64,000 bases of DNA from DASVBE01 sp963770375 (GTDB lineage: Bacteria > Actinomycetota > Actinomycetes > Streptosporangiales > Streptosporangiaceae): the NCBI GenBank assembly GCA_963770375.1, contig CAVYPM010000022.1, forward strand, positions 62,001-126,000, written 5' to 3'. The translations under genes and the position numbers were made by a program. This document shows positions 26,706 through 34,425 of this stretch, piece after piece. Position 1 is the first letter of the stretch. Each line of letters opens with the position of its first letter. The notes beneath the pieces were generated by a model, which saw only the letters and a list, made by a program, of their open reading frames with translations, did not search any database and was not told where the DNA came from.

Positions 26706-26831
26706 GGTCGGTGCTCCAGCCTCGGGCTAGGCGGGCCCAGTCGAGGCCTGCCTGCAACCAATGTAAACCGTCCAGGAGGGCCGGGCCGCGGGCACGGCCA
26801 GTAACGGCCTTCCGTGAGCTATTCGGGGCCG

Positions 26832-27978
26832 TCAGCCGAAGGGGTTGGCCCAGGAGCCCAGCCGCTTCAGGCCGTGCGCGATCCGCCCCCAGAACCCGCG
26901 CTGCGGATCGTGCGGCATGGCCGCCACCACCGAGCTGACCACGGTGGGCGGCGCCGCGGCGATGACCGTGTACACGAAGCCGTGCGCCGACCAGGACAGG
27001 CTGCGCTGGTCCGGATCACTGGAGTAGACCTCCTGGCCGGACACGCTGATCTCCCGCCAGCCGGGCAGCGCCACCGGCAGCTCGCCGCGCTGCACGAAGA
27101 CCGACACCATCGACAGCCCGTCGGAGTAGTCCAGGTCCACGACCTGCGACGTGCGGTGCGCGGCCAGCAGGCGGAGGCCGCCGGGCAGCCCGCCGGGGAC
27201 CGGCCAGCCCTGCTCCCGCAGCGTGTCCAGCTGCGCCGCGGTCAGCTTCGCGGGCCACTGGCCGACGCTCTGCGCGGGCATCCCGGCCAGCGCGCTGTTA
27301 CCGAAGCGAAGGACGAGGAAAGTGTCCTCGCTGATCAGAGCGCTGCCGGTGTCGAAGGTCTCCCGGCGCAGCAGCAGGTTGCTGCCCTGGTCCAGCCAGA
27401 ACCTGGCCGCCAGGCTGCCGTCCGGCCGGGTCAGCTGCACGATCCGGGCCGGGCGGCCGGCCACCTGGCCACGGCCGGTGGCGGCGATGGAATAGTGCGC
27501 CTGGATCAGGTCGACCATCTGCTGGCTGATGCCGAGCACGCCGTCCGGATCCTGCGCGGTGGACGAGGAGGCGGTGGCCGGCCCAGCCACGCTGGGGGCC
27601 GTCAAGCCCGGCGGCCAGCGCGGCCGGGACGACGCCCATGCTGGTCGCGTTCGCCCGGACGCTGCTGTTGCGCGGGTGCCAGACCTCGATCAGCGACATG
27701 CTCGGGCCCCGCGGGCCCCACCAGGCGACCAGCTGCTCGCCGCCGTAGGGCACGGTCAGGGCGGCGCTGGCGGCCGCAGAGAGCAGGCGCAGCCCGGCCC
27801 TGGCCGCCGCGGTGCTGACCGTCAGCGGGCGGGGGGCAGCAGGATCGGACCCGCGGTCCGCGGGCGCAGGGCCGACCGCGGAATCCACCAGGGTCACCGC
27901 GGCCAGTGCCGCGGTGAGCAGCCCGAGGGCCAGGCCGGCGCCGGAGAGCCGGCGGCCCGGCGGGATCAGCGTGACCAC
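26832..27978 (-). CDS. MucB/RseB-family anti-sigma regulator, interrupted by a frameshift
   Basis: GTG 27978 opens a signal or anchor segment (AGLALGLLTAALAAVTLV), then ARAGLRLLSAAASAALTVPY and WWGPRGPSMSLIEVWHP. Near 27613 the frame changes inside a CCCCC run; the second frame continues QQMVDLIQAHYSIAATGRG, RPARIVQLTRPDGSLAARF and DYSDGLSMVSVFVQRGE, typical of RseB/MucB proteins. Such proteins bind the anti-sigma factor outside the membrane and sense envelope stress. The start overlaps the end of the anti-sigma gene by 13 bp. Confidence 0.78.
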
Positions 27979-28499
27979 GGCTCGTGCGGGCCGAGCTTGA
28001 CCATAGGGGTGGCGACCGGCAGCACCACCGGGACCTCGCCGGCCGTGATCTCGTGCTGCATCATGAACACGTCGACCGACGGGGTGACCTGCGGGCCCGC
28101 CGGGCCGTCGCTGCCGCCCGCGGCGAACGCGGCCGCGCCCAGCCCGACCACCAGGAACGCGACGGCGCCGGCTACTACGGTGCGCCCGGGCCGCAGCTCC
28201 CGCGGGCCGGCCGCGGCGACCGGGAAGGCGGTGGGCCACGACCACCCGGCGTCGCGGCCCGGCTCGCCGAACGCGAAGCCGGCCGAGGCCAGGCTCATCA
28301 GCCGGTGGGTCAGCGCGGGATCACCGTCGTCCGCCGGGTCGCCGCCGAGGGAGTTCATCCGCCGCTTCAGCGTGCGCAGCGCGCTGGCCTCACGGCGGCA
28401 CGGCTCACAGCCGGCCAGGTGCGCCAGCACCCGGTCCTGCTCGGCCTCGCTCAGCTCGCCGTCGATCAGCGCGGACAGCCGCTGTCCGAGATGGCTCAC
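27966..28499 (-). CDS. membrane-anchored zinc-binding anti-sigma factor
   Basis: GTG 28499 overlaps the stop of the sigma gene (GTGA), so synthesis is coupled. The 177-residue protein has an anti-sigma domain at residues 1-55 (RLSALIDGELSEAEQDRVL, then HLAGCEPCRRE). The H-x3-C-x2-C is the ZAS zinc motif. A single transmembrane helix (TVVAGAVAFLVVGLGAAAFA) lies at about residues 115-135, followed by an outer tail. It should hold the ECF sigma factor inactive at the membrane. Confidence 0.88.
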   Translation of the reverse strand: MSHLGQRLSALIDGELSEAEQDRVLAHLAGCEPCRREASALRTLKRRMNSLGGDPADDGDPALTHRLMSLASAGFAFGEPGRDAGWSWPTAFPVAAAGPRELRPGRTVVAGAVAFLVVGLGAAAFAAGGSDGPAGPQVTPSVDVFMMQHEITAGEVPVVLPVATPMVKLGPHEPWSR

Positions 28500-29131
28500 A
28501 GCGGACCCCCCTGCGGCAGCGGGAAGGCCGGGGCCACCCGCGGGGCCGGGGTGGTGTGCCGCGGCCTGCGGTGCTCGAGCGCGACCCGGAGCTGAGCCCG
28601 GCCGCGGTGGATCCGGCTGCGCACGGTGCCGAGCTTCACGCCGAGCGTGTCGGCGATCTCCTCGTACGACAGGCCCTCGATGTCGCACAGGATGACCGCG
28701 GCCCGGTACTCGGGGGCGAGGCCCTTCAGCGCGGCCTGGATGTCGTCGTCCAGATGCCGCTCGTCGAACGCCTCGGCCGGGGTCGGCTCCTTCCCGCCGA
28801 GCCGTGCGGCCGCGTCGTCGGCCAGCCCCTCGAACCGGATCCGCTGCTTGCGCCGCGCGGAGTCGAGGAAGAGGTTCGTGGTGATGCGGTGCAGCCAGCC
28901 CTCGAACGTGCCGGGCGTGTAGCTGGACAGCGAGCGGAACACCCGCATGAACACTTCCTGGGTCAGGTCCTCGGCGTCATGCGAGTTCCCGGTCAGCCGG
29001 TAGGCCAGCCGGTACACCCGGGCCGAGTGCTCCCTGACGACCTGCTCCCAGGAGGGCGGCGCCCAGCTCTCCCCGTCCGGCCCGGTCTCGGGCGCGGCGA
29101 GTGCGGTCGGGACGGCCCCTGCACGGTTCAC
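28496..29131 (-). CDS. sigE: ECF RNA polymerase sigma factor (SigE-like)
   Basis: GTG 29129-29131 gives 211 residues. Region 2 is YRLAYRLTGNSHDAEDLTQ followed by VFMRVFRSLSSYTPG. Region 4 includes VILCDIEGLSYEEIADTLG and VKLGTVRSRIHRGRAQLR. AGGA lies 7 nt before the start. The cotranscribed anti-sigma and RseB-like genes and downstream tatB match the mycobacterial sigE-rseA-htrA-tatB layout, with RseB in place of HtrA. An ECF-type promoter at 29241-29269 suggests autoregulation. Confidence 0.92.
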   Translation of the reverse strand: MNRAGAVPTALAAPETGPDGESWAPPSWEQVVREHSARVYRLAYRLTGNSHDAEDLTQEVFMRVFRSLSSYTPGTFEGWLHRITTNLFLDSARRKQRIRFEGLADDAAARLGGKEPTPAEAFDERHLDDDIQAALKGLAPEYRAAVILCDIEGLSYEEIADTLGVKLGTVRSRIHRGRAQLRVALEHRRPRHTTPAPRVAPAFPLPQGGPL

Positions 29132-29240
29132 GATGATCCTGCTCTTCCTTCCGCTACGGGCGGCCTGCTGACCATTCCAACACCGGGCGGGGCCCTGGGC
29201 TTCCGCGGACAGCCGGATTTTGCCATCACCAGACACCTGG

Positions 29241-29269
29241 CTAACGGCCAGAGCACCTGACTGGTTCCC
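29241..29269 (-). promoter_or_regulatory. candidate ECF sigma promoter of the sigE operon
   Basis: On the minus strand GGGAACC (29263-29269) is followed after 16 nt by CGTTAG (29241-29246). This fits the GGAAC-N16-CGTT type recognised by SigE/SigH-class ECF factors. It would start transcription near 29233 and give a leader of about 100 nt. Confidence 0.6.
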
Positions 29270-29338
29270 GCGAACCCGCAGGCAGCCGCTAGGCTGCCGG
29301 TCACGAGCCAGCCCGCCCGTGCCCCTCCGGAGGACGTC

Positions 29339-30001
29339 ATCGCCAGCGAAGAGGACCCCCTGACCTATGTCGAGGAGTTTCTCCCCGAGGACGACGTGCT
29401 GCGGGCGACCAGGGTCAGCGCCGTGGAGACCGGCGGGGCCGAGCCGGTCACCCCGGCCACCGGCGCGGCGCTGCGGTTCATCGCGGCGGCCATCGGCGCC
29501 CGGGCGGTGGTCGAGATCGGCACCGGGTGCGGCACATCGGGGATCTGGCTGCTCCGGGGCATGGCCGACGGCGGCGTGCTGACCAGCGTCGACTCCGAGC
29601 CCGAGCACCAGCGGCTGGCCCGCCGGGCGTTCGGCGAGGCCGGCTTCGCGTCCGGCCGTTACCGGCTGATCAGCGGCCGGGCGCTGGAGGTGCTGCCGCG
29701 GCTGGCCGACGGCGCGTACGACATCGTGTTCTGCGACGCCGACCGGCAGGAGTACCCGGACTACCTGATCGCCGCGCTGCGGCTGCTGCGGCCGGGCGGG
29801 GTCGTGGCCTTCGACGACGCGCTGTGGCGCGGCCGGGTCACCGACGACCTGTGGCGGGAGCGGACCACGATCAGGAACCCCGGCGACCCCGGCACCGCCG
29901 CGGTCCGCGAACTGCGCGATCAGGTGCGGTCCGACGACCGGCTGGTGCCGCTGCTGCTGCCGACCGGCCAGGGGCTCCTGGCTGCGGTCCGGCAGGCCTA
30001 G
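29339..30001 (+). CDS. SAM-dependent O-methyltransferase family 3
   Basis: The core protein has AVVEIGTGCGTSGIWLL (SAM motif I), LTSVDSEPEHQRLAR, VFCDADRQEYPDYL and LRPGGVVAFDDALW, as in the mycobacterial Rv1220c family. The first ATG/GTG in frame is GTG 29396 (201 residues). However, conserved sequence (LTYVEEFLPEDDVLRATR) lies before it. A strong GGAGG at 29329-29333 sits 5 nt before an in-frame ATC at 29339. The start is therefore either non-canonical or hidden by a base error. The gene is divergent from sigE. Confidence 0.8.
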   Translation: MASEEDPLTYVEEFLPEDDVLRATRVSAVETGGAEPVTPATGAALRFIAAAIGARAVVEIGTGCGTSGIWLLRGMADGGVLTSVDSEPEHQRLARRAFGEAGFASGRYRLISGRALEVLPRLADGAYDIVFCDADRQEYPDYLIAALRLLRPGGVVAFDDALWRGRVTDDLWRERTTIRNPGDPGTAAVRELRDQVRSDDRLVPLLLPTGQGLLAAVRQA

Positions 30002-30024
30002 GGCCGGTCAGCCCGGCTGGCCGG

Positions 30025-31560
30025 TCAGCCCGCCCGGTCGGTCAGCCAGCGCAGCAGCAGCCGGGTGCCGAACCCGGTGGCGCCCCGGGTGATCTCGCCG
30101 TCGTCGGAGCCGGCCCGGGCGGCACCGGCCACGTCCAGGTGGGCCCACGGCCGGCCGCCGGTGAACTCACGCAGGAACAGGGCGGCGGCGATGGACCCGG
30201 CGTAGGAGCCGGCCGTGCCGGGCCGGGCCACGTGGGCCAGGTCGGCAACGGGCGAGTCGAGGGCGTCGGTGTAGTCCTGCACCAGCGGCATCCGCCACAG
30301 CCGGTCACCGCTGGCCTGCCCGGCGGCCAGCAGCCCGGCGGCGACCGTGTCGTCGGTCGCGTACAGCGCGCCCAGGCTGGTGCCCAGCGCGACCCGGGCC
30401 GCGCCGGTCAGCGTGGCGATGTCGACCAGCGCGTCGGGCTGGTGCACCGCGTCGGCGTAGGCCAGCGCGTCGGCCAGCACCAGACGGCCCTCGGCGTCGG
30501 TGTTCAGCACCTCGACCGTGCGGCCGCCGTAGTGGGTGATCACGTCGCCGGGCCGGTAGGCCGAGCCGGACGGGAGGTTCTCGGCCGCCGCGATCAGGCC
30601 GGTGACCCGGGCCGTGACGCCCAGTTCGGCCAGCGCGGAGAGCACCGCGATCACCACGGCGCCGCCGGCCATGTCGGTCTTCATCAGCTTCATGCCGTCG
30701 TTGGGCTTGAGCGACAGCCCGCCGCTGTCGAACGTGATGCCCTTGCCAGCCAGCACGATGTGAGCCTGCGCGCCGTCGGGCCGGTAGCTCAGCTCGATCA
30801 GCCGGGGCGGCCGGGCCGAGCCCGAGCCCACCGCGAGCAGGCCGCCGAAGCCGTCCGCGGCCAGCGCGTCCTCGTCCCAGATGCGGCAGGCCAGGCCCGC
30901 CGCGACGGCGGCCTGCTCAGCCTGGGCGGCCAGCCAGGCCGGGTCCTTCACCGCGGACGGGGTGTTGGTCAGGTCCCGGGCCAGGGCCACTGCGCGGCCG
31001 ATGACCTGAGCCCGGTCCACCGCCGCGGCCAGCGGGCCGCCTGCGGCCGCCACGCCCGCCGGGGCGAGCAGCTGCACCTGGCCGGGACCGGATGCGCCGT
31101 TGCCGGACTTCAGCGAGAACGTGTAGCCGCCGAGCAGGATGCCCTCGGTGAGAGCCTGGGCGGCCGGGCCTGGCAGCGCCGAGACCGCGGTGGTGACGAT
31201 GGTCTTGCCGTGCGCGGCCCGGCGGCCCAGCGCGGCCCCGGCCCGGCGCAGCGCGGCCGGGGACTGGTCACCCACGCCGAGCAGCAGCAGCCGGGTGCGG
31301 GCGGCGCCGAGGCCGAGGGCGGCGTCGGCGGTCTCGCCGGGGCGGCCCGCCAGCTCGGCGGCCGCGATCACCGCGGCGGCCCCGCCCGCGGGCAGGTACG
31401 GGTCAAGCTCCGGGCGGCCACCAGACAGGTCGTCCGGGCCGACCGGCACGGCAAACAGGTCAGGGACGGGCGCTTCGCCCGCGGCCAGCGCCGCCAGGAA
31501 ACCGCCGGCCAGGGGCTGCCCGTCCGCGGGCTTGAGCCCTACGGGGATCTCGATAGGCAA
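30025..31560 (-). CDS. pepA: leucyl aminopeptidase (M17)
   Basis: This 511-residue M17 peptidase has the metal-binding core VLAGKGITFDSGGLSLKP, MKTDMAGGAVVI and the signature NTDAEGRLVLADAL. It removes N-terminal residues during peptide turnover. The N-terminal domain (1-170) is Ala-rich as in other actinobacterial forms. The start appears to be TTG 31560, 3 bp after the stop of the DUF3117 gene, so both probably share a transcript. Confidence 0.94.
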   Translation of the reverse strand: MPIEIPVGLKPADGQPLAGGFLAALAAGEAPVPDLFAVPVGPDDLSGGRPELDPYLPAGGAAAVIAAAELAGRPGETADAALGLGAARTRLLLLGVGDQSPAALRRAGAALGRRAAHGKTIVTTAVSALPGPAAQALTEGILLGGYTFSLKSGNGASGPGQVQLLAPAGVAAAGGPLAAAVDRAQVIGRAVALARDLTNTPSAVKDPAWLAAQAEQAAVAAGLACRIWDEDALAADGFGGLLAVGSGSARPPRLIELSYRPDGAQAHIVLAGKGITFDSGGLSLKPNDGMKLMKTDMAGGAVVIAVLSALAELGVTARVTGLIAAAENLPSGSAYRPGDVITHYGGRTVEVLNTDAEGRLVLADALAYADAVHQPDALVDIATLTGAARVALGTSLGALYATDDTVAAGLLAAGQASGDRLWRMPLVQDYTDALDSPVADLAHVARPGTAGSYAGSIAAALFLREFTGGRPWAHLDVAGAARAGSDDGEITRGATGFGTRLLLRWLTDRAG

Positions 31561-31563
31561 CGG

Positions 31564-31731
31564 TCAGCCGGTAGCCGACTTGAGCGCATCGCCGAGGGCC
31601 GCCGCTTCGGTGGCGGACAGCTCGACCACGAGGCGGCCGCCGCCCTCCAGCGGCACGCGCATGACGATGCCGCGGCCCTCCTTAGTCACTTCGAGCGGAC
31701 CGTCTCCCGTCCGCGGCTTCATCGCCGCCAT
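31564..31731 (-). CDS. DUF3117 family protein (55 residues)
   Basis: Read from ATG 31729-31731, the protein is MAAMKPRTGDGPLEVTKEG, then RGIVMRVPLEGGGRLVVELS and ending KSATG. This is the highly conserved small actinobacterial DUF3117 protein. It is too short to be noticed by length alone, but nearly every residue is typical. It lies directly upstream of pepA. The function is unknown. Confidence 0.92.
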   Translation of the reverse strand: MAAMKPRTGDGPLEVTKEGRGIVMRVPLEGGGRLVVELSATEAAALGDALKSATG

Positions 31732-31923
31732 CCTGACTCCCCTTCCCGCCGCGAGACTGAACGGAACTATCCAGGAACCCGCGGCACCAGAGCTCTGGCA
31801 ACCTGGCGGGACCGGCCTGCCACAACCATGATGATCAGTACCTCTATTATCCAGAGTTCGGGCCCTGCATGGTAACGATCAGCAATCCAGCATGGACAGA
31901 TAGGTCTTCCGCGGACGTCAGGC

Positions 31924-32739
31924 ATGGACGCCAGATCAGCGCTCTTCGACCTCTACGGTGATCACCTGCGCTCGCGCGGGGCCAAGGCCCCGGTCGCGGC
32001 GCTGGTCAGGCTGCTCGCGCCGCTCGGGATTGCGGCGCCGGCCGTGCGCACCGCAGTTTCCCGCATGGCCCGGCAGGGCTGGCTGGAGCCGGTCCGGCTG
32101 GCCGATGGCCCCGGGTACGCGCTGACGCCGCGCGCGGTCCGGCGGCTGGACGAGGCGGCCGAGCGGATCTACCGGCGCGGCGAACCGTCCTGGGACGGCC
32201 AGTGGCACATGATCGTGGTCGCCCCGGTGCGCGACCGGGCCCGCCGGGAGCGGCTCCGGGCCGGGCTCAGCTACCTCGGCTACGCCGCGATCGGCGAGGC
32301 GAGCTGGATCAGCCCGCGGCCGTCGCCCGAGCTGGAGCCGCTGCTGCGGGCCGAGCGGGTGCGCGCCGAGCGGTTCACCGCGCACTACGACGGCGACCCG
32401 GCGGGGCTGCTGGCCCGGGCCTGGGACCTGGACGGCCTGGCGCACGCCTACACGGGCTGGCTGACCGAGGCGGCCGGGCTGGTGGCGGGCCTGGGCCCGG
32501 AAGCGCCGGACGAGCAGGTTTTCGCGGTGCGCAGCAAGCTCGTGCACGAGTGGCGGAAGTTCCTGTTCACCGACCCGGGCCTGCCTGCCGCGCTGCTGCC
32601 GGTCCAGTGGCCGGGGCGGCAGGCCGCGGCGCTGTTCGAGGCGGAGTCGGCCCGGCTGCTGCCGGCCGCCGCCGCGTTCGTGGACAGCTGCCTGAAGCCG
32701 CACGGCACCAGCGCAGGCCGCCCGCCCGCCCATAAGTGA
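31924..32739 (+). CDS. PaaX family transcriptional regulator
   Basis: ATG 31924 gives 271 residues. The N-terminal winged helix (SALFDLYGDHLRSRG, VRTAVSRMARQGWL) and the PaaX C-terminal domain (WDGQWHMIVVAPVRDRARR, KLVHEWRKFLFTDPGLP) are both present. PaaX proteins repress phenylacetate or related catabolic genes when acyl-CoA is absent. No paa genes occur in this window, so the target is unknown. The stop codon overlaps the start of a strong hairpin. Confidence 0.88.
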   Translation: MDARSALFDLYGDHLRSRGAKAPVAALVRLLAPLGIAAPAVRTAVSRMARQGWLEPVRLADGPGYALTPRAVRRLDEAAERIYRRGEPSWDGQWHMIVVAPVRDRARRERLRAGLSYLGYAAIGEASWISPRPSPELEPLLRAERVRAERFTAHYDGDPAGLLARAWDLDGLAHAYTGWLTEAAGLVAGLGPEAPDEQVFAVRSKLVHEWRKFLFTDPGLPAALLPVQWPGRQAAALFEAESARLLPAAAAFVDSCLKPHGTSAGRPPAHK

Positions 32740-32787
32740 ACGAAGTGCCGTTGCTTCACATAGAAGTGAAGCAACGGCACTTCGTTC
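32738..32787. terminator. 22-bp perfect hairpin at the end of the PaaX gene
   Basis: The arms are 32738-32759 and 32766-32787, perfectly complementary over 22 bp, with loop ATAGAA. The left arm begins GAACGAAGTGCCGTTGC. It lies between convergent genes, as expected for a bidirectional terminator, although no T tract follows. The core GTGCCGTTGCT resembles the 10533 hairpin, so it may instead belong to a dispersed element. Confidence 0.7.
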
Positions 32788-32931
32788 GCATTGGGCCCGC
32801 GTGGCCGGGCGGCTCGGCGGGGTGGAGTGGCCCGCGAGCCCGGAACCGTATCCCTCAAGCGAGGAGCACGGCGGGACGGGGCCGCTACGGCGGGACGGCA
32901 GACTACGGCCTGCCGTCCCGATCCAGGCGGC

Positions 32932-33846
32932 TCAGATCCAGGAGACGGCCCGCGGCTCGAGTTCCTCGTGCGAGCAGACGATCTCCTCGGTCACGTCCAC
33001 CAGGTCGATGATCGGGCGGCGCCGGTAGGAGCCGTCCGCGTGCTTCCACGAGACGTATTCGCCCTGCACCCAGATCGTCAGGTCGCGGGTGACGGACAGG
33101 ACCGACATGCCGGTCTCCGGCTCGTCCACCCGGACCAGGCGGCCGCCGATGCCGCGCTCGGTGAGCATGGTCTCCAGCTCGTTGATCGCCTCCCAGGAGG
33201 CGACGACCGGGCGGTGCGAGCGGGTCGAGTCGCAGGCCGGGGGCAGTCGCAGCGAGAACCAGACCACCTTGCCCGGGACCTTCCAGCTGCCGAGCCGGGA
33301 CCGGGTGGGGTGATAGCCCCACTGGCCGGCCGACAGGCCGTTGACGACCTGGAGCCCGCGGCCGTTGGTCGAGTCGAGCTTGTGCGCCTTGGGGTCCGGG
33401 ATCTGGCCGGTCTTCCAGCCCTGCTGGGAGTCGAAGACCTTGCAGACCAGCTCACAGCGGGCGCCCGAGCCGCGCAGGTACAGCCAGATCTCGGGGAACC
33501 CGGTGACCGGGCGCTGACGGCCCGCGCCGAACTCCACGTTGCCCTGGGAGTGCATGGTGTTCGCAGCAAGTTCGCTGGCCATGGTGATGCCGTCGTGGAC
33601 TAGGTCCCCGGGCATTGCCATTCCCGCAACAGCCTCGCGGAACAGGTGGCGGGCGGCGCCGGCACAGCTGCCGTCCAGGGGAAGCGGCCTGGCGAAGCAC
33701 CCACCCGAGCGCACACTGGGCTGCACACGGGTCTGCGGTGCCGTCGCGAAGGCCTCGGCCACCGGTGCTGCCAGGAAACCATCGGTTGATGGCCGACCTG
33801 GCCCGCCGGGCCGGTCCTCCCCGCTGTCCGCGGGCGACGGTAACAT
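32932..33846 (-). CDS. RsbW-like ATP-binding regulatory protein
   Basis: ATG 33844-33846 gives 304 residues. The histidine-kinase-like ATPase domain covers about residues 45-200: the N box is ASELAANTMHS, followed by VFDSQQG and the G box DSTNGRGLQVVNG. A C-terminal extension of about 100 residues includes SWEAINELETMLTERGIGG. No kinase phosphoacceptor domain is present. Such proteins accompany HTH and DUF397 genes in whiJ/abaA-like modules of Streptomyces, matching the genes upstream here. Confidence 0.8.
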   Translation of the reverse strand: MLPSPADSGEDRPGGPGRPSTDGFLAAPVAEAFATAPQTRVQPSVRSGGCFARPLPLDGSCAGAARHLFREAVAGMAMPGDLVHDGITMASELAANTMHSQGNVEFGAGRQRPVTGFPEIWLYLRGSGARCELVCKVFDSQQGWKTGQIPDPKAHKLDSTNGRGLQVVNGLSAGQWGYHPTRSRLGSWKVPGKVVWFSLRLPPACDSTRSHRPVVASWEAINELETMLTERGIGGRLVRVDEPETGMSVLSVTRDLTIWVQGEYVSWKHADGSYRRRPIIDLVDVTEEIVCSHEELEPRAVSWI

Positions 33847-33871
33847 GCTCCTCCGCCTTCGCGACTTAGGT

Positions 33872-33888
33872 ATCTGTGAAGCACAGAT
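33872..33888. promoter_or_regulatory. inverted repeat ATCTGTG-AAG-CACAGAT, candidate operator
   Basis: A perfect 7-bp inverted repeat with a 3-nt spacer lies 26 bp upstream of the start codon of the RsbW-like gene. It is a plausible binding site for the nearby HTH protein. Confidence 0.5.
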
Positions 33889-33950
33889 TATGAGTCGTTC
33901 GACCGTCTTCGCAATGGCCTGGGCCGAAATTGCCCATATTTCAGGGGAAT

Positions 33951-33962
33951 CAGATAGTAACG
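33951..33962. promoter_or_regulatory. shared 12-mer CAGATAGTAACG, copy 1
   Basis: The same 12 bases occur at 36731-36742, upstream of the methyltransferase/DUF397 operon. On the minus strand it reads CGTTACTATCTG, containing a -10-like TACTAT. Both copies face genes on the minus strand. Confidence 0.45.
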
Positions 33963-34009
33963 GGACGGACACAATCCTGCTACCCGGTCTGTGGGAACTT
34001 GGCTCCCTG

Positions 34010-34062
34010 CTGCCCCACCGATCCCTCCAGGCGTCGCTGCCCCACTGATCCCTCCAGGCGTC
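34010..34062. repeat. 27-bp tandem duplication
   Basis: Two adjacent copies begin CTGCCCCACCGATCC (34010) and CTGCCCCACTGATCC (34037), both continuing CCTCCAGGCGTC. They differ at one base. Confidence 0.75.
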
Positions 34063-34160
34063 AGGAACGCGCTCTAGTGCTGCTCACAGGCTCGCGTGTA
34101 CAGTCGCAGTCGCGGCAGTCCCCTCAACAGGCCTGCCGGGCCTTGAGACAGGCTGGCAAA

Positions 34161-34197
34161 GGAGAACCCCCCAGGGCTGCATCCCGGGGGGTTCTCC
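34161..34197 (-). terminator. terminator of the HTH-DUF397 transcript
   Basis: The arms GGAGAACCCCCC (34161-34172) and GGGGGGTTCTCC (34186-34197) form a perfect 12-bp stem. It lies 14 bp after the DUF397 stop on the minus strand and is followed there by TTTG. Confidence 0.8.
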
Positions 34198-34211
34198 GTC
34201 TCTTGGTGGCG

Positions 34212-34418
34212 CTAGCCGGCCAGATCGAACCGGCCGGACTTGAGGTCGGCGAGGAACGCCGCGAACGCCACGCGGTCCACCACGTGCGCACCGGCCTCGG
34301 GGCGGGTGCTGTCACGGAGGGCGGTAACGCCGGGGAGGTTGGCGGCGATCTCCACGCAGCCCCCGTTGTGGGCGCTCATCGTGGACTTGTGCCAGGCTGC
34401 TTGAGACAGGTCGATCAT
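34212..34418 (-). CDS. DUF397 domain protein
   Basis: ATG 34416-34418 gives 68 residues. MIDLSQAAWHKSTMSAHNGG, then CVEIAANLPGVTALRDS and VDRVAFAAFLADLKSGRFD are the hallmark pattern of DUF397. It lies 7 bp after the stop of the HTH gene, so they form one unit. In studied Streptomyces pairs the HTH and DUF397 proteins interact, and DUF397 modulates the regulator. That role is inferred here. Confidence 0.88.
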   Translation of the reverse strand: MIDLSQAAWHKSTMSAHNGGCVEIAANLPGVTALRDSTRPEAGAHVVDRVAFAAFLADLKSGRFDLAG

Positions 34419-34425
34419 TATGTGT

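Larger units (their letters stand above)
33847..34211 (-). promoter_or_regulatory. 365-bp regulatory gap upstream of the RsbW-like gene
   Basis: There is no gene. It holds an inverted repeat (33872-33888), a 12-mer shared with 36731 (33951-33962), a 27-bp tandem duplication (34010-34062) and a terminator for the DUF397 gene (34161-34197). It is richer in A and T than its surroundings. Confidence 0.65.
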
